Position numbers and translations under genes: made by a program
Assembly: GCA_023412515.1 (NCBI GenBank)
Contig: JAEYNO010000404.1
Location: 1 to 8,532, forward strand
DNA: 8,532 nucleotides
Direction: 5' to 3'
DNA from: Actinomycetes bacterium
Lineage (GTDB): Bacteria; Actinomycetota; Actinomycetes; Actinomycetales; Cellulomonadaceae
In this document: one piece after another, positions 1 to 6,587 of the stretch
Layout: every line of letters starts with the position of its first letter
Position numbering within the stretch: position 1 is the stretch's first letter
The notes under the pieces: model-generated
Seen by the model: the letters and a program-made list of their open reading frames with translations, nothing else
What the model was told of the DNA's origin: nothing
Database searches by the model: none

Positions 1-1852
1 ACCCGCGGCCGAGGCGCTCGCCGCCGCGCTCGCGTCGGGCGACTTCGGCGACGTCCCGCTCGCCCCGGACGCGCCCGCACCGGCCGCGCTCGTGGAGACC
101 CGCGCGGCGGTCGTCGAGGGCCTCGGCGAGTCGACCGCGACCGTCGAGGTCGGCGACGTCACGCTGGCCGACGACGAGCAGAGCGCGACCGCGCGTCTCG
201 ACGTCGCGTGGGACGTGCCCTGGACGGACGAGGACTGGACGTACGCCGCGACCGCGCAGCTCGTGCGCGACGAGGACGACGACGCGCAGCCCTGGCGCGT
301 GCGCTGGGCGCTGCCGCTGCTGGCGCCCGACCTCACCGACGGCGAGCGCCTGACGGTGCGCCGCACGGCCGCCGAGCGGGGGCCCGTGCTGGGGCAGGGC
401 GACGCGATGATCGTCGAGCCGCGCACGGTCCACCGCGTCGGCATCGACAAGACCCGCATCCCCGAGGGCGAGCTCGACGCCGCCGCCCGCGGTCTGGCGG
501 CCGCGCTCGACATGGACGCCGACGCGTACGCGTCGCGCGTCGCGTCGGCGGGCGCCAAGGCGTTCGTCGAGGCGATCGTCGTGCGCGACACCGACGCGTC
601 GTACGACGTCGCCGCGCTCGCGGCGCTGCCGGGAGCCAACGTCGTGCAAGACGAGATCCCGCTCGCGCCGACGCGGACGTTCGCGCGAGCGATCCTCGGC
701 ACGGTCGGGGACGCGACGGCCGAGATCGTCGAGAGCTCCGACGGCGCCGTCGTCGCCGGTGACACCGTCGGGCTGTCGGGTCTGCAGCGCCAGTACGACG
801 CGCAGCTGCGGGGGACGCCGGGCGTGCAGGTGACGGCGGTCGCGCAGGAGTCGGGTGCGCAGCGCGTGCTGCTGCAGGTGGAGCCGGTCCCGGGCGAGCC
901 GCTGCGCACGAGCCTCGACCTGGACCTCCAGCAGCGCGCCGAGTCGGTGCTCGCGGGCGTCGCGTCGGCGTCGGCGATCGTGGCGGTGCGGCCGTCGACG
1001 GGCGACGTGCTGGCCGCAGCGAGCGGCCCGGGCAGCGAGGGCCTGTCCACGGCGACGGTCGGCCAGTACGCGCCCGGCTCGACGTTCAAGGTGGTCAGCG
1101 CGCTCGCCTACCTGCGCGGCGGGCTCACGCCCGCGTCGACGGTGACGTGCCCGCCGACGACCACGGTCGACGGGCGCACGTTCCAGAACTTCCCGGGCTA
1201 CCCGGCGTCCGCGACGGGTGACGTGTCGTTCCGCACGGCGTTCGCGAACTCGTGCAACACGGCGTTCATCGGCCAGCGGGACCTCGCCGACCAGGCGGGC
1301 CTGCTGGCGGCCGCGCGCTCGCTCGGCCTCGAGCCGGCGGCGACCCTCGGCTTCCCGGCGTTCCTCGGCACGGTCCCCGACGAGGCCGACGGCACCGCGC
1401 ACGCGGCGTCGGTGATCGGCCAGGGCCAGGTGCTCGCGTCGCCGCTCGGCATGGCCACGGTCGCGGCGTCCGTGGGTGCGGGGCGCACGGTCGTCCCGCG
1501 GCTCGTGATGCCCGCGGAGGGGACGACGCCGTCGCCCGACGCCACCACGGCGCCCGCCGACGCGGCCGAGCTGCCGGCCGCGGCCCCGCTGACGGCCGAC
1601 GAGGCCGCCGCGCTGAAGGACATGATGCGGGCCGTCGTCACGGAGGGCGGTGCGGGGGTCCTGGCGGACGTGCCGGGCGAGCCGGTGATCGCGAAGACGG
1701 GCACGGCGCAGTTCGGGCAGGACGACGACCTGCGCAACCACGCGTGGATGATCGCCGTCCAGGGCGACCTGGCCGTCGCGGTGTTCGTCGGTGAGGGCGA
1801 CTACGGTTCGACGACGGCGGGCCCGCTGATGCGCGCGTTCCTGGCGGGCTGA
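1..1852 (+). CDS. Class B penicillin-binding protein with NTF2-like N-terminal domain (5' partial)
   Basis: A transpeptidase that cross-links peptidoglycan stem peptides outside the membrane. The reading frame is open from base 2 to the TGA at 1850-1852 (616 codons seen), and the protein starts before the window; the GTG at 92 is internal, because the residues before it continue the NTF2-like (MecA_N) domain. The order is NTF2-like region (about 2-330), PBP dimerisation region (about 350-850), then the transpeptidase domain. All three active-site motifs are present: SxxK as STFK with the nucleophilic Ser at 1079-1081, SxN as SCN at 1250-1258, and KTG at 1694-1702. The domain order matches actinobacterial penicillin-binding lipoproteins such as Rv2864c of M. 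tuberculosis. The signal peptide or lipobox would be in the missing N-terminus, so lipidation cannot be judged. Family is certain; subclass is inference. Confidence 0.95.
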   Translation, partial: PAAEALAAALASGDFGDVPLAPDAPAPAALVETRAAVVEGLGESTATVEVGDVTLADDEQSATARLDVAWDVPWTDEDWTYAATAQLVRDEDDDAQPWRVRWALPLLAPDLTDGERLTVRRTAAERGPVLGQGDAMIVEPRTVHRVGIDKTRIPEGELDAAARGLAAALDMDADAYASRVASAGAKAFVEAIVVRDTDASYDVAALAALPGANVVQDEIPLAPTRTFARAILGTVGDATAEIVESSDGAVVAGDTVGLSGLQRQYDAQLRGTPGVQVTAVAQESGAQRVLLQVEPVPGEPLRTSLDLDLQQRAESVLAGVASASAIVAVRPSTGDVLAAASGPGSEGLSTATVGQYAPGSTFKVVSALAYLRGGLTPASTVTCPPTTTVDGRTFQNFPGYPASATGDVSFRTAFANSCNTAFIGQRDLADQAGLLAAARSLGLEPAATLGFPAFLGTVPDEADGTAHAASVIGQGQVLASPLGMATVAASVGAGRTVVPRLVMPAEGTTPSPDATTAPADAAELPAAAPLTADEAAALKDMMRAVVTEGGAGVLADVPGEPVIAKTGTAQFGQDDDLRNHAWMIAVQGDLAVAVFVGEGDYGSTTAGPLMRAFLAG

Positions 1853-1897
1853 GCCGACCGCAGTCGCACGTGGCGCCGTCGGGGTCGGCGGCGCCCG

Positions 1898-1905
1898 GGG
1901 GAGGG
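1898..1905 (+). promoter_or_regulatory. Ribosome binding site of the aldo/keto reductase
   Basis: GGGGAGGG lies six bases before the ATG at 1912. It decides the start in favour of that ATG over the upstream in-frame GTG at 1870, which has no comparable purine-rich sequence in front of it. Confidence 0.75.
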
Positions 1906-1911
1906 ACCACG

Positions 1912-2889
1912 ATGACCGCACGCCACGTCCCGGGTGCTCCGGGGTGGATGCGCCCGCTGCCCGGAACGGGCCTGACCGTCAGCGCGGTGGCGCTCGGAGG
2001 CGGACCGCTGGGCAGCATGCCGGACCTGTTCGGGCAGGAGGTGTCGCCCGAGCGCGGCATCGACACGGTGCGCGCCGCGCTGCACTCGGACGTGCGGTTC
2101 GTCGACACGTCGAACGGCTACTCGGGCGGTGAGAGCGAGCGCCGCGTCGGTGCGGCGCTGACCGCGGCGGGCGGCGTGCCGGACGGCGTGGTCGTCGCGA
2201 CCAAGGTCGACCCCGACGGCGCGGACTACTCGGGCGAGCGTGTGCGCCGGTCGGTCGACGAGTCGCGCGCCCGCCTCGGCATGGACCACCTGCCGCTCGT
2301 GCACCTGCACGACCCGGAGTTCCACGAGTTCGACGACCTGACGGGCCCCGGCGGTGCGGTCGAGGCGCTCGTCGAGCTGCGCGAGCAGGGTGTGGTCGGG
2401 GCGATCGGGCTCGCGGGCGGGCGCGTGCAGGAGATGGCCCGCTATCTCGCGCTCGGGGTCTTCGACGTGCTGCTGGTGCACAACCGCTGGACGCTCGTGG
2501 ACCGGTCCGCGGGCGCGCTCGTCGCGGAGGCGCGGTCGCGCGGCATGGGCGTGCTCAACGCCGCCGTGTACGGCGGCGGGATCCTGGCGCACCAGCACGG
2601 CGGCCCGACGACGTACGGCTACCGCCCGGCTCCCGGCCCCGTGCTGGCGGCGGTGGGGCGCATGCGCGACGTGTGCGCCGCGCACGGCACGGACCTCGCC
2701 ACGGCTGCGCTGCAGTTCTCGCTGCGCGACGAGCGGTTCGCCGCGACGATCGTGGGGATGTCGCGGCCCGAGCGGGTCGCGCAGACGCTCGCGACGGCCG
2801 CCGTCCCGCTGCCGGACGACCTGTTCGCGGAGCTCGAGACGCTGGTCCCGCCGTCGGCCTGCTGGCTCGACGCGCCGTTCGACGCCTGA
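1912..2889 (+). CDS. Aldo/keto reductase, L-fucose / D-threo-aldose dehydrogenase-like
   Basis: A 325-residue NAD(P)-dependent oxidoreductase of the (beta/alpha)8-barrel AKR superfamily, cytoplasmic (no signal peptide or membrane segment). The catalytic tetrad is visible with the usual spacing: Asp65 and Tyr70 (VDTSNGY), Lys98 (VATKVD) and His133 (HLHDPE). The opening RPLPGTGLTVSAVALGGGPLG and the segment around 2461-2590 (VHNRWTLVDRSAG, then GVLNAAVYGGGILA) resemble the sub-group annotated as D-threo-aldose 1-dehydrogenase or L-fucose dehydrogenase, which oxidises free aldoses to lactones. Substrate is inferred from this resemblance only. The gene starts 59 bases after the penicillin-binding protein gene and may be co-transcribed with it, though the two have no obvious functional link. 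The start is set by the strong Shine-Dalgarno sequence before ATG 1912. Confidence 0.9.
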   Translation: MTARHVPGAPGWMRPLPGTGLTVSAVALGGGPLGSMPDLFGQEVSPERGIDTVRAALHSDVRFVDTSNGYSGGESERRVGAALTAAGGVPDGVVVATKVDPDGADYSGERVRRSVDESRARLGMDHLPLVHLHDPEFHEFDDLTGPGGAVEALVELREQGVVGAIGLAGGRVQEMARYLALGVFDVLLVHNRWTLVDRSAGALVAEARSRGMGVLNAAVYGGGILAHQHGGPTTYGYRPAPGPVLAAVGRMRDVCAAHGTDLATAALQFSLRDERFAATIVGMSRPERVAQTLATAAVPLPDDLFAELETLVPPSACWLDAPFDA

Positions 2890-2961
2890 CCGTCCCGGGC
2901 CGGCGGGGGCCGTCGCGCGCGCGGGTGGCACCACCTCGGGTCGTCGCGTCGCGGGTGTCGG

Positions 2962-2976
2962 CATGGATTACCGTTC
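2962..2976 (+). promoter_or_regulatory. Possible -10 region upstream of the phytochrome gene
   Basis: The 132-base gap before the phytochrome gene is almost entirely G/C except for an island, CATGGATTACCGTTC. It contains TACCGT (2969-2974), which fits TAnnnT. No good -35 hexamer is seen 16-18 bases upstream, so this is only a candidate; an activator or alternative sigma factor would be needed. Confidence 0.25.
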
Positions 2977-3012
2977 TGCGACGGGACGGGCGCGCCGCGC
3001 GGCCGTGGGGAC

Positions 3013-3016
3013 GGAG
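3013..3016 (+). promoter_or_regulatory. Ribosome binding site of the phytochrome gene
   Basis: GGAG, within a longer purine-rich run, ends five bases before ATG 3022. It supports that start, which also leaves the expected short N-terminal extension before the chromophore cysteine. Confidence 0.6.
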
Positions 3017-3021
3017 CGAGC

Positions 3022-5355
3022 ATGACCGACCACGCCGACGCGCCGCCCACCGGGCCCGGTCCGCTCGGGGACGTCGGCGACACGGTGCCCGGTCTGCCCG
3101 TCGTCGACCTCGACACGTGCGCGGACGAGCCCATCCGCATCCCCGGGTCGGTGCAGCCGCACGGCGTGCTGCTCGCGGTGTCGGAGCCGGACCTGCGCGT
3201 GCGGCACGCGTCCGCGAACGTCGTCGACCTCACGGGCCTCGCGGTGACGGAGGCGCTGGACCGGCCGCTGGTCGACGTGCTCGGGGCCGAGGCCGCGGAC
3301 GCGCTCGCGGCGCACCTGGCCGCGGGGGACGACCTGCGGGTGCGCAACCCGGTGCACGTGCGCGTCGCGGGCCCGGCGGGTCCCGTCCCGGCCGACGCGG
3401 TGCTGCACCGCCTGAGCCTGGGCGGCCGCACGCTCCTCGCGGTCGAGCTCGAGGTCGCGGACGGGCCTCGACCGTTCTCGTTCCCGAACACGTACCAGGC
3501 CGTGCGCGGCGCGCTCGAGCGGTTCAACCACGCCGCGACGCTCGAGGACCTGTACGACGCCGCGGCGCAGGAGGTCCGGGCCCTGACGGGCTTCGACCGC
3601 GTGATGGTCTACCGCTTCGACGCCGACCACAACGGCGAGGTCGTCGCGGAGGCGCGGCGGCCGGACCTCAACGCGTTCCTCGGGCTGCACTACCCGGCGT
3701 CGGACATCCCGCCGCAGGCCCGCGCGCTGTACGAGACCAACTGGATCCGCACGATCCCCGACGTCGCGTACACGCCCGTGCCGATCGTGCCGCCCTTCGA
3801 CGCGGCGTCGGGCGAGCCGCTGGACCTCACGCTGTCGGTGCTGCGCAGCGTGTCGCCCGTGCACCTCGAGTACCTGACCAACATGGGCGTGCACGCGTCG
3901 ATGTCGATCTCGCTGCTGCACGACGGCCGGCTGTGGGGCCTCATCGCGTGCCACCACTACGCGGGCCCGCACCCCGTGCCGTTCGGCACGCGCGCGGCGG
4001 CGGAGTTCCTCGGGTCGGTGCTGTCGCTGCGTCTCGTGGCGCGCGCGCACGACCGCGAGCTCGAGCGCGAGCTCGAGGCGCAGGCGGCGATCGCGCAGGT
4101 GCTGCCGGTCGCGCGGGACCACGACCGCGCGCTCGCGCAGGCGCTCACGGGCGACGACCCGGGGCTGCTGTCGGTGGTGCCGGCGCACGGCCTCGTCGTG
4201 GTCGCGGACGGCCAGACGGCGACGGCGGGCGACGTCGCGCGCGACCTCGACGTCGACGCGCTGCGCGCCTGGGTGCTCGCACGCCCGGACGCGGTGACGA
4301 CGCGCACGGCCCTGGTGGACTCGGACCCCGAGCTCGCGGCGGTGCTGCCGGACGTCGCGGGGCTGCTGGCCCTGCGTCTGCCGGACGACCAGGTGGTGGT
4401 GTGGCTGCGGCACGAGCAGGTGCGCGACATCTACTGGGGCGGTGACCCGCAGAACAAGGCGATCGCCCGCCTCGAGGGCGACCACGTGCGGCTGAGCCCG
4501 CGCAAGTCGTTCGACCGGTGGCGCGAGGTCGTGCGTGGCCGGTCGGAGCCGTGGGCCCCCGCGCACGTGCGTGCGGCGGGCGACCTGCGCAGCCGGCTGC
4601 TCGAGGTGATCATCCTGCGGAACCGCTGGCAGATGGCCGCGGCGCACGCCGTGCAGCTGTCGCTGCTGCCGCGGGACATGCCGCGGGTCCCGGGCTGGCA
4701 GATGCACGCGCGCTACGCGCCGGCGGCCGGCGGCCGCGTGGGTGGCGACTGGTACGACGCGCTCGAGCTGCCCGACGGCCGGCTCGCCGCGGTCGTGGGC
4801 GACGTCGTGGGGCACGGTCTGGGGGCGGCCGCCGCGATGGGGCAGCTGCGCAACGCGCTGCGCGCCTACCTGCTGCGCGGTTCCGAGGTGCAGGACGCGT
4901 TGCGGGACGTCGACGCGCTCGCGCGGCGCACGATGCCGGACGACATGGCGACCGTGGTCGTCGTGACGGTGGACCCCGCGACGGGCGAGGCGTGCGTGGG
5001 CGCCGCGGGGCACCCGCGGCCGCTGCTGCTCGACGCCCACGGCGGCGCGGTGCTGCAGGACGTGCCGGTGGACCGCCCGGTGGGCATCGGCTCGGGCGAC
5101 CCGCAGGTCGCGCACCTGCACGTCGAGCCCGGTGGGGGGCTGGTGCTGTACAGCGACGGGCTGGTCGACTCGCGCTCGACCGCGCTGGTCGACGGGATCG
5201 AGCGGCTGGTCGCGGCGTTCGACCGGCCGGACCCGACCGTGCCGGTGGACATCGACGAGGTCATGGCGGAGTGCCAGGACCCGGACTCGAAGGACGACAT
5301 GACCCTGCTGCTGCTCTGCCGGGACCTCGACCTGCCGCCGGGGGCGGCCGCGTGA
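3022..5355 (+). CDS. Bacteriophytochrome with PP2C/SpoIIE phosphatase output (PAS-GAF-PHY-PP2C)
   Basis: A 777-residue soluble red/far-red photoreceptor. The PAS domain (about 20-140) has Cys33 in DTCADEPIRIPGSVQPHG, the biliverdin-attachment site equivalent to Cys24 of DrBphP. The GAF domain (about 150-340) keeps the chromophore pocket: Tyr197, the DIP motif Asp228-Pro230, Arg243, Arg275, His281, Tyr284 and His311, matching DrBphP Y176, D207, R222, R254, H260, Y263 and H290. The PHY domain (about 345-535) has the tongue motifs WGG (472-474) and PRKSF (493-497). A helical linker leads to a PPM/SpoIIE phosphatase (about 545-777) with metal-binding aspartates in GGDWYD (576, 579), GDVVGHG (594), YSDGL (712) and KDDMT (758-759). 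There is no histidine kinase. The output resembles RsbU, which dephosphorylates an anti-sigma-factor antagonist; the target here is unknown. No heme oxygenase gene is in the window. The acyltransferase gene overlaps its stop codon. Confidence 0.95.
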   Translation: MTDHADAPPTGPGPLGDVGDTVPGLPVVDLDTCADEPIRIPGSVQPHGVLLAVSEPDLRVRHASANVVDLTGLAVTEALDRPLVDVLGAEAADALAAHLAAGDDLRVRNPVHVRVAGPAGPVPADAVLHRLSLGGRTLLAVELEVADGPRPFSFPNTYQAVRGALERFNHAATLEDLYDAAAQEVRALTGFDRVMVYRFDADHNGEVVAEARRPDLNAFLGLHYPASDIPPQARALYETNWIRTIPDVAYTPVPIVPPFDAASGEPLDLTLSVLRSVSPVHLEYLTNMGVHASMSISLLHDGRLWGLIACHHYAGPHPVPFGTRAAAEFLGSVLSLRLVARAHDRELERELEAQAAIAQVLPVARDHDRALAQALTGDDPGLLSVVPAHGLVVVADGQTATAGDVARDLDVDALRAWVLARPDAVTTRTALVDSDPELAAVLPDVAGLLALRLPDDQVVVWLRHEQVRDIYWGGDPQNKAIARLEGDHVRLSPRKSFDRWREVVRGRSEPWAPAHVRAAGDLRSRLLEVIILRNRWQMAAAHAVQLSLLPRDMPRVPGWQMHARYAPAAGGRVGGDWYDALELPDGRLAAVVGDVVGHGLGAAAAMGQLRNALRAYLLRGSEVQDALRDVDALARRTMPDDMATVVVVTVDPATGEACVGAAGHPRPLLLDAHGGAVLQDVPVDRPVGIGSGDPQVAHLHVEPGGGLVLYSDGLVDSRSTALVDGIERLVAAFDRPDPTVPVDIDEVMAECQDPDSKDDMTLLLLCRDLDLPPGAAA

Positions 5356-5990
5356 GGGTGCGGAAGGCCCTGGCCGGTGCGTTCTGGCGGGTGAGTCGCT
5401 GGACGTTGCGCACCGAGCGCGTGCCGCGCGACGGGTCGGGCATCCTCGTCGGGGCGCCGCACACGTCCAACTGGGACTTCGTGCTGATGCTCGCGATCGC
5501 GTGGGAGGCGGGCCTGCCGTTCCGGTGGCTGGGCAAGCACACGCTGTTCCGGGGGCTCGCGGGGCCGCTGATGCGGGCGCTGGGCGGCATCCCGGTGGAC
5601 CGCCGCGACCCGGCGGGCCTGGTCGACGACCTCGTGGCGCGGATCCGCGCGGGCGAGCGCTTCTACCTGGTCGTGACGCCCGAGGGCACGCGGTCGGGGG
5701 CGGGCTGGAAGTCGGGCTTCTACCGCATCGCGCGCGCGACGGGCCTGCCGGTGACGCTCGGCTACGTCGACCGCACGACGATGACGACGGGGCTCGGGCC
5801 GACGCTCGAGCTCACGGGTGACGTGCGGGCGGACATGGACGTCATCCGCGCGTTCTACGCCGACAAGGCGGGGTTCGCGCCGGGCCGGCGCACCGAGCCG
5901 CGGCTGCGGGACGAGGCCGCGGCGCCCGACGCGGGACCGGGCGCGGGGCCTGGTGACGTTGCGGATGCGGGGTCGCCCGACGGCGCCTAG
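5352..5990 (+). CDS. PlsC-type lysophospholipid acyltransferase
   Basis: A 212-residue member of the glycerolipid acyltransferase family, which transfers fatty acyl groups to lysophosphatidate or related acceptors at the inner face of the membrane. Conserved blocks are visible: the catalytic HX4D as HTSNWD (His37, Asp42), GGIPVDR (78-84), PEGTRS (110-115), and GFYRIARATGLPV followed by a block-IV-like GYVDRT. It lacks a clear long N-terminal membrane helix and resembles short actinobacterial PlsC-like proteins whose acceptor is often unknown. The last 30 or so residues are a low-complexity Ala/Pro/Gly/Asp tail. The chosen GTG start forms a GTGA overlap with the phytochrome stop, which suggests translational coupling; a second GTG at 5358 is possible. 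Family is certain; the specific acceptor is not. Confidence 0.88.
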   Translation: MRVRKALAGAFWRVSRWTLRTERVPRDGSGILVGAPHTSNWDFVLMLAIAWEAGLPFRWLGKHTLFRGLAGPLMRALGGIPVDRRDPAGLVDDLVARIRAGERFYLVVTPEGTRSGAGWKSGFYRIARATGLPVTLGYVDRTTMTTGLGPTLELTGDVRADMDVIRAFYADKAGFAPGRRTEPRLRDEAAAPDAGPGAGPGDVADAGSPDGA

Positions 5991-6010
5991 CGTCGACGTC
6001 GTACCGACGA

Positions 6011-6017
6011 AGGGAGA
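6011..6017 (+). promoter_or_regulatory. Ribosome binding site of the CsbD-family gene
   Basis: AGGGAGA lies five bases before ATG 6023 and supports translation of this very short gene. Confidence 0.7.
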
Positions 6018-6022
6018 CCGCG

Positions 6023-6193
6023 ATGGGTGCCGACGACAAGATCAAGCACGCTGCCGAGGAGGCCTCGGGCAAGGCCAAGGAGGCCTGGGGCAAGCTGACG
6101 GACGACGAGCGTCTCGAGGCCGAGGGCAAGGGTCAGCAGACCTCGGCGAACATCAAGCAGGCCGGCGACGACGTCAAGGACGCGTTCCGCTGA
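6023..6193 (+). CDS. CsbD-family stress protein
   Basis: A 56-residue, highly charged, Lys/Asp/Glu/Ala-rich protein without membrane segments, starting MGADDKIKHAAEEASGKAKE. It shows the CsbD signature of a DKIK-type start, a GKAKE(A)WGKLTDDE segment, an EGKGQQ turn and a second GDDVKDAF helix, giving two similar amphipathic helical halves. CsbD proteins are small, abundant and induced by general stress (sigma-B-dependent in Bacillus subtilis); their biochemical role is not established. It lies 32 bases after the acyltransferase gene with its own good ribosome binding site, and two strong hairpins follow within 80 bases, so it ends the transcription unit. No convincing separate promoter is visible in the short gap. 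Confidence 0.88.
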   Translation: MGADDKIKHAAEEASGKAKEAWGKLTDDERLEAEGKGQQTSANIKQAGDDVKDAFR

Positions 6194-6200
6194 CCCACGC

Positions 6201-6223
6201 GCGGCGCGGTCGTCCCGCGCCGC
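6201..6223 (+). terminator. Hairpin directly after the CsbD-family gene
   Basis: A perfect 9-bp stem, GCGGCGCGG with CCGCGCCGC, and a 5-base loop start seven bases after the stop codon. There is no T-run, as is common for actinobacterial terminators. Confidence 0.55.
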
Positions 6224-6233
6224 TCCCGTCCGG

Positions 6234-6270
6234 GACGTCCCCGTGCGCCGCACCGGTGCACGGGGGCGTC
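6234..6270 (+). terminator. Strong hairpin, likely terminator of the phytochrome-CsbD unit
   Basis: GACGTCCCCGTGC pairs with GCACGGGGGCGTC (one G-T wobble), and the inner bases extend the stem to about 16 bp around a 5-base loop GCACC (6250-6254). There is no T-tail. It is the stronger of the two hairpins after the CsbD-family gene. Confidence 0.65.
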
Positions 6271-6306
6271 GTGCGTCCGGGTCGGGCCGGCGCTCGGGGC
6301 CTGCGA

Positions 6307-6330
6307 GGTGTCGGTCCGACGGCCGACACC
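6307..6330. repeat. Inverted repeat GGTGTCGG / CCGACACC
   Basis: A perfect 8-bp inverted repeat with an 8-base spacer lies in the gene-free stretch, about 165 bases upstream of the -10-like element. It could be a further transcription-stop hairpin, part of a small RNA, or an operator; nothing in the sequence decides between these. Confidence 0.4.
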
Positions 6331-6445
6331 GTCGGGGTGGCGTCACCCGGACGGCCGTCCAGGAGGCCCGGCCCGGGCCCCTGGTGGCCCCGCGACACGC
6401 CGGGATACCGGCCGAGCGGGTGAAATCGGGCGTTCTCCTGGACGC

Positions 6446-6459
6446 GTGACTGGGATCAC
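6446..6459. promoter_or_regulatory. CRP/FNR-type operator-like palindrome
   Basis: GTGACTGGGATCAC has the GTGA-N6-TCAC core of Crp/GlxR-type sites, though the flanks (C and T) do not complete TGTGA/TCACA. Its centre (6452.5) lies about 41-44 bases upstream of the start expected from the -10 hexamer at 6484-6489, the class II activator position, and the -35 hexamer expected between them is absent. Both facts fit an activator-dependent promoter. Confidence 0.5.
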
Positions 6460-6483
6460 TACCGCCGGGGCGTGTGAGCGGTC

Positions 6484-6489
6484 TAATGT
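6484..6489 (+). promoter_or_regulatory. -10 element of the riboswitch transcript
   Basis: TAATGT fits TAnnnT and sits in a locally A/T-richer patch. A start around 6494-6497 would place the aptamer at the very 5' end of the RNA. There is no clear -35 element (ACCGCC at the expected spacing). Confidence 0.5.
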
Positions 6490-6498
6490 CGGACTTGT

Positions 6499-6573
6499 CA
6501 GCGAAACGGCAAACCCTCCGCGAGGAGGGGACGCAAAGCCACGGGACCCACGCGGTCAGCCGGGCTACCGAAC
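6499..6573 (+). promoter_or_regulatory. Cyclic di-GMP-I (GEMM-I) riboswitch aptamer
   Basis: The region reproduces the GEMM-I core in order: ACGGCAAACC (6506-6515), a 6-bp hairpin CCCTCC/GGAGGG capped by the GNRA loop GCGA (6514-6529), the hallmark GGGACGCAAAGCC (6528-6540), a second helix (AGCC-CGG with CCG-GGCT, then GACC/GGTC, 6537-6566), and GCTACCG (6564-6570). The spacing of the first hairpin matches the V. cholerae Vc2 RNA base for base. The Vc2 ligand-contact positions G20, A47 and C92 correspond to G6508, A6535 and C6568. The G at position 20 favours c-di-GMP over cGAMP. The closing P1 helix is not obvious. The aptamer ends just before the Shine-Dalgarno of the 44-residue gene, so control of translation initiation is the likely mechanism. 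Confidence 0.87.
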
Positions 6574-6579
6574 GAGAGG
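6574..6579 (+). promoter_or_regulatory. Ribosome binding site of the 44-residue gene
   Basis: GAGAGG lies eight bases before ATG 6588, directly against the 3' edge of the aptamer. The following CCTCC (6582-6586) can pair with GGAGG of the aptamer hairpin (6524-6528), and GAGG (6576-6579) with CCTC (6515-6518), so exposure of this site may depend on aptamer folding. Confidence 0.6.
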
Positions 6580-6587
6580 TTCCTCCC

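Larger units (their letters stand above)
6194..6587. other. 394-base gene-free stretch between the CsbD-family gene and the 44-residue gene
   Basis: The left part holds two terminator-like hairpins, a third hairpin at 6307-6330 and a 12-base palindrome GGACGGCCGTCC (6349-6360). The region from about 6361 to 6440 shows nothing I can name. The right part holds a CRP-like palindrome, a -10-like hexamer and a riboswitch aptamer. Reading frames crossing this stretch are frame shadows of GC-rich DNA. Confidence 0.7.

Noticed and set aside
1872..1895. Inverted repeat GGCGCCG / CGGCGCC between the penicillin-binding protein and aldo/keto reductase genes as a terminator
   Set aside because: It has a 7-bp stem with a 10-base loop directly against a Shine-Dalgarno; in DNA this GC-rich that is weak evidence for a terminator.
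1870..2889. GTG 1870 as the start of the aldo/keto reductase
   Set aside because: There is no ribosome binding site before it, and the extra 14 residues are Gly/Ser/Ala/Pro filler outside the conserved domain; ATG 1912 has a strong Shine-Dalgarno.
1801..2964. A 387-codon minus-strand frame opposite the aldo/keto reductase gene
   Set aside because: It is low-complexity Arg/Ala/His-rich sequence without motifs, and the opposite strand carries a complete AKR catalytic tetrad.
2968..5121. A 717-codon open frame on the minus strand opposite the phytochrome gene
   Set aside because: The translation is dominated by Arg, His, Val and Gln with no domain, as expected from the antisense of GC-rich coding DNA; the plus-strand frame has a full set of phytochrome and PP2C motifs.
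5955..6022. A sigma-B-like promoter for the CsbD-family gene
   Set aside because: GTTGCG and GGGTCG are present but far too close together for a sigma-B promoter; TTGCGG and TAGCGT are 23 bases apart, too far for a housekeeping promoter.
6349..6360. Perfect 12-base palindrome GGACGGCCGTCC as an operator
   Set aside because: It is built only of common GC-rich words, has no neighbouring promoter element, and is likely to occur by chance at this base composition.
6499..6573. A cGAMP-specific (GEMM-Ib) variant of the riboswitch
   Set aside because: The base equivalent to Vc2 position 20 is G (6508), whereas the cGAMP-selective class typically has A there.
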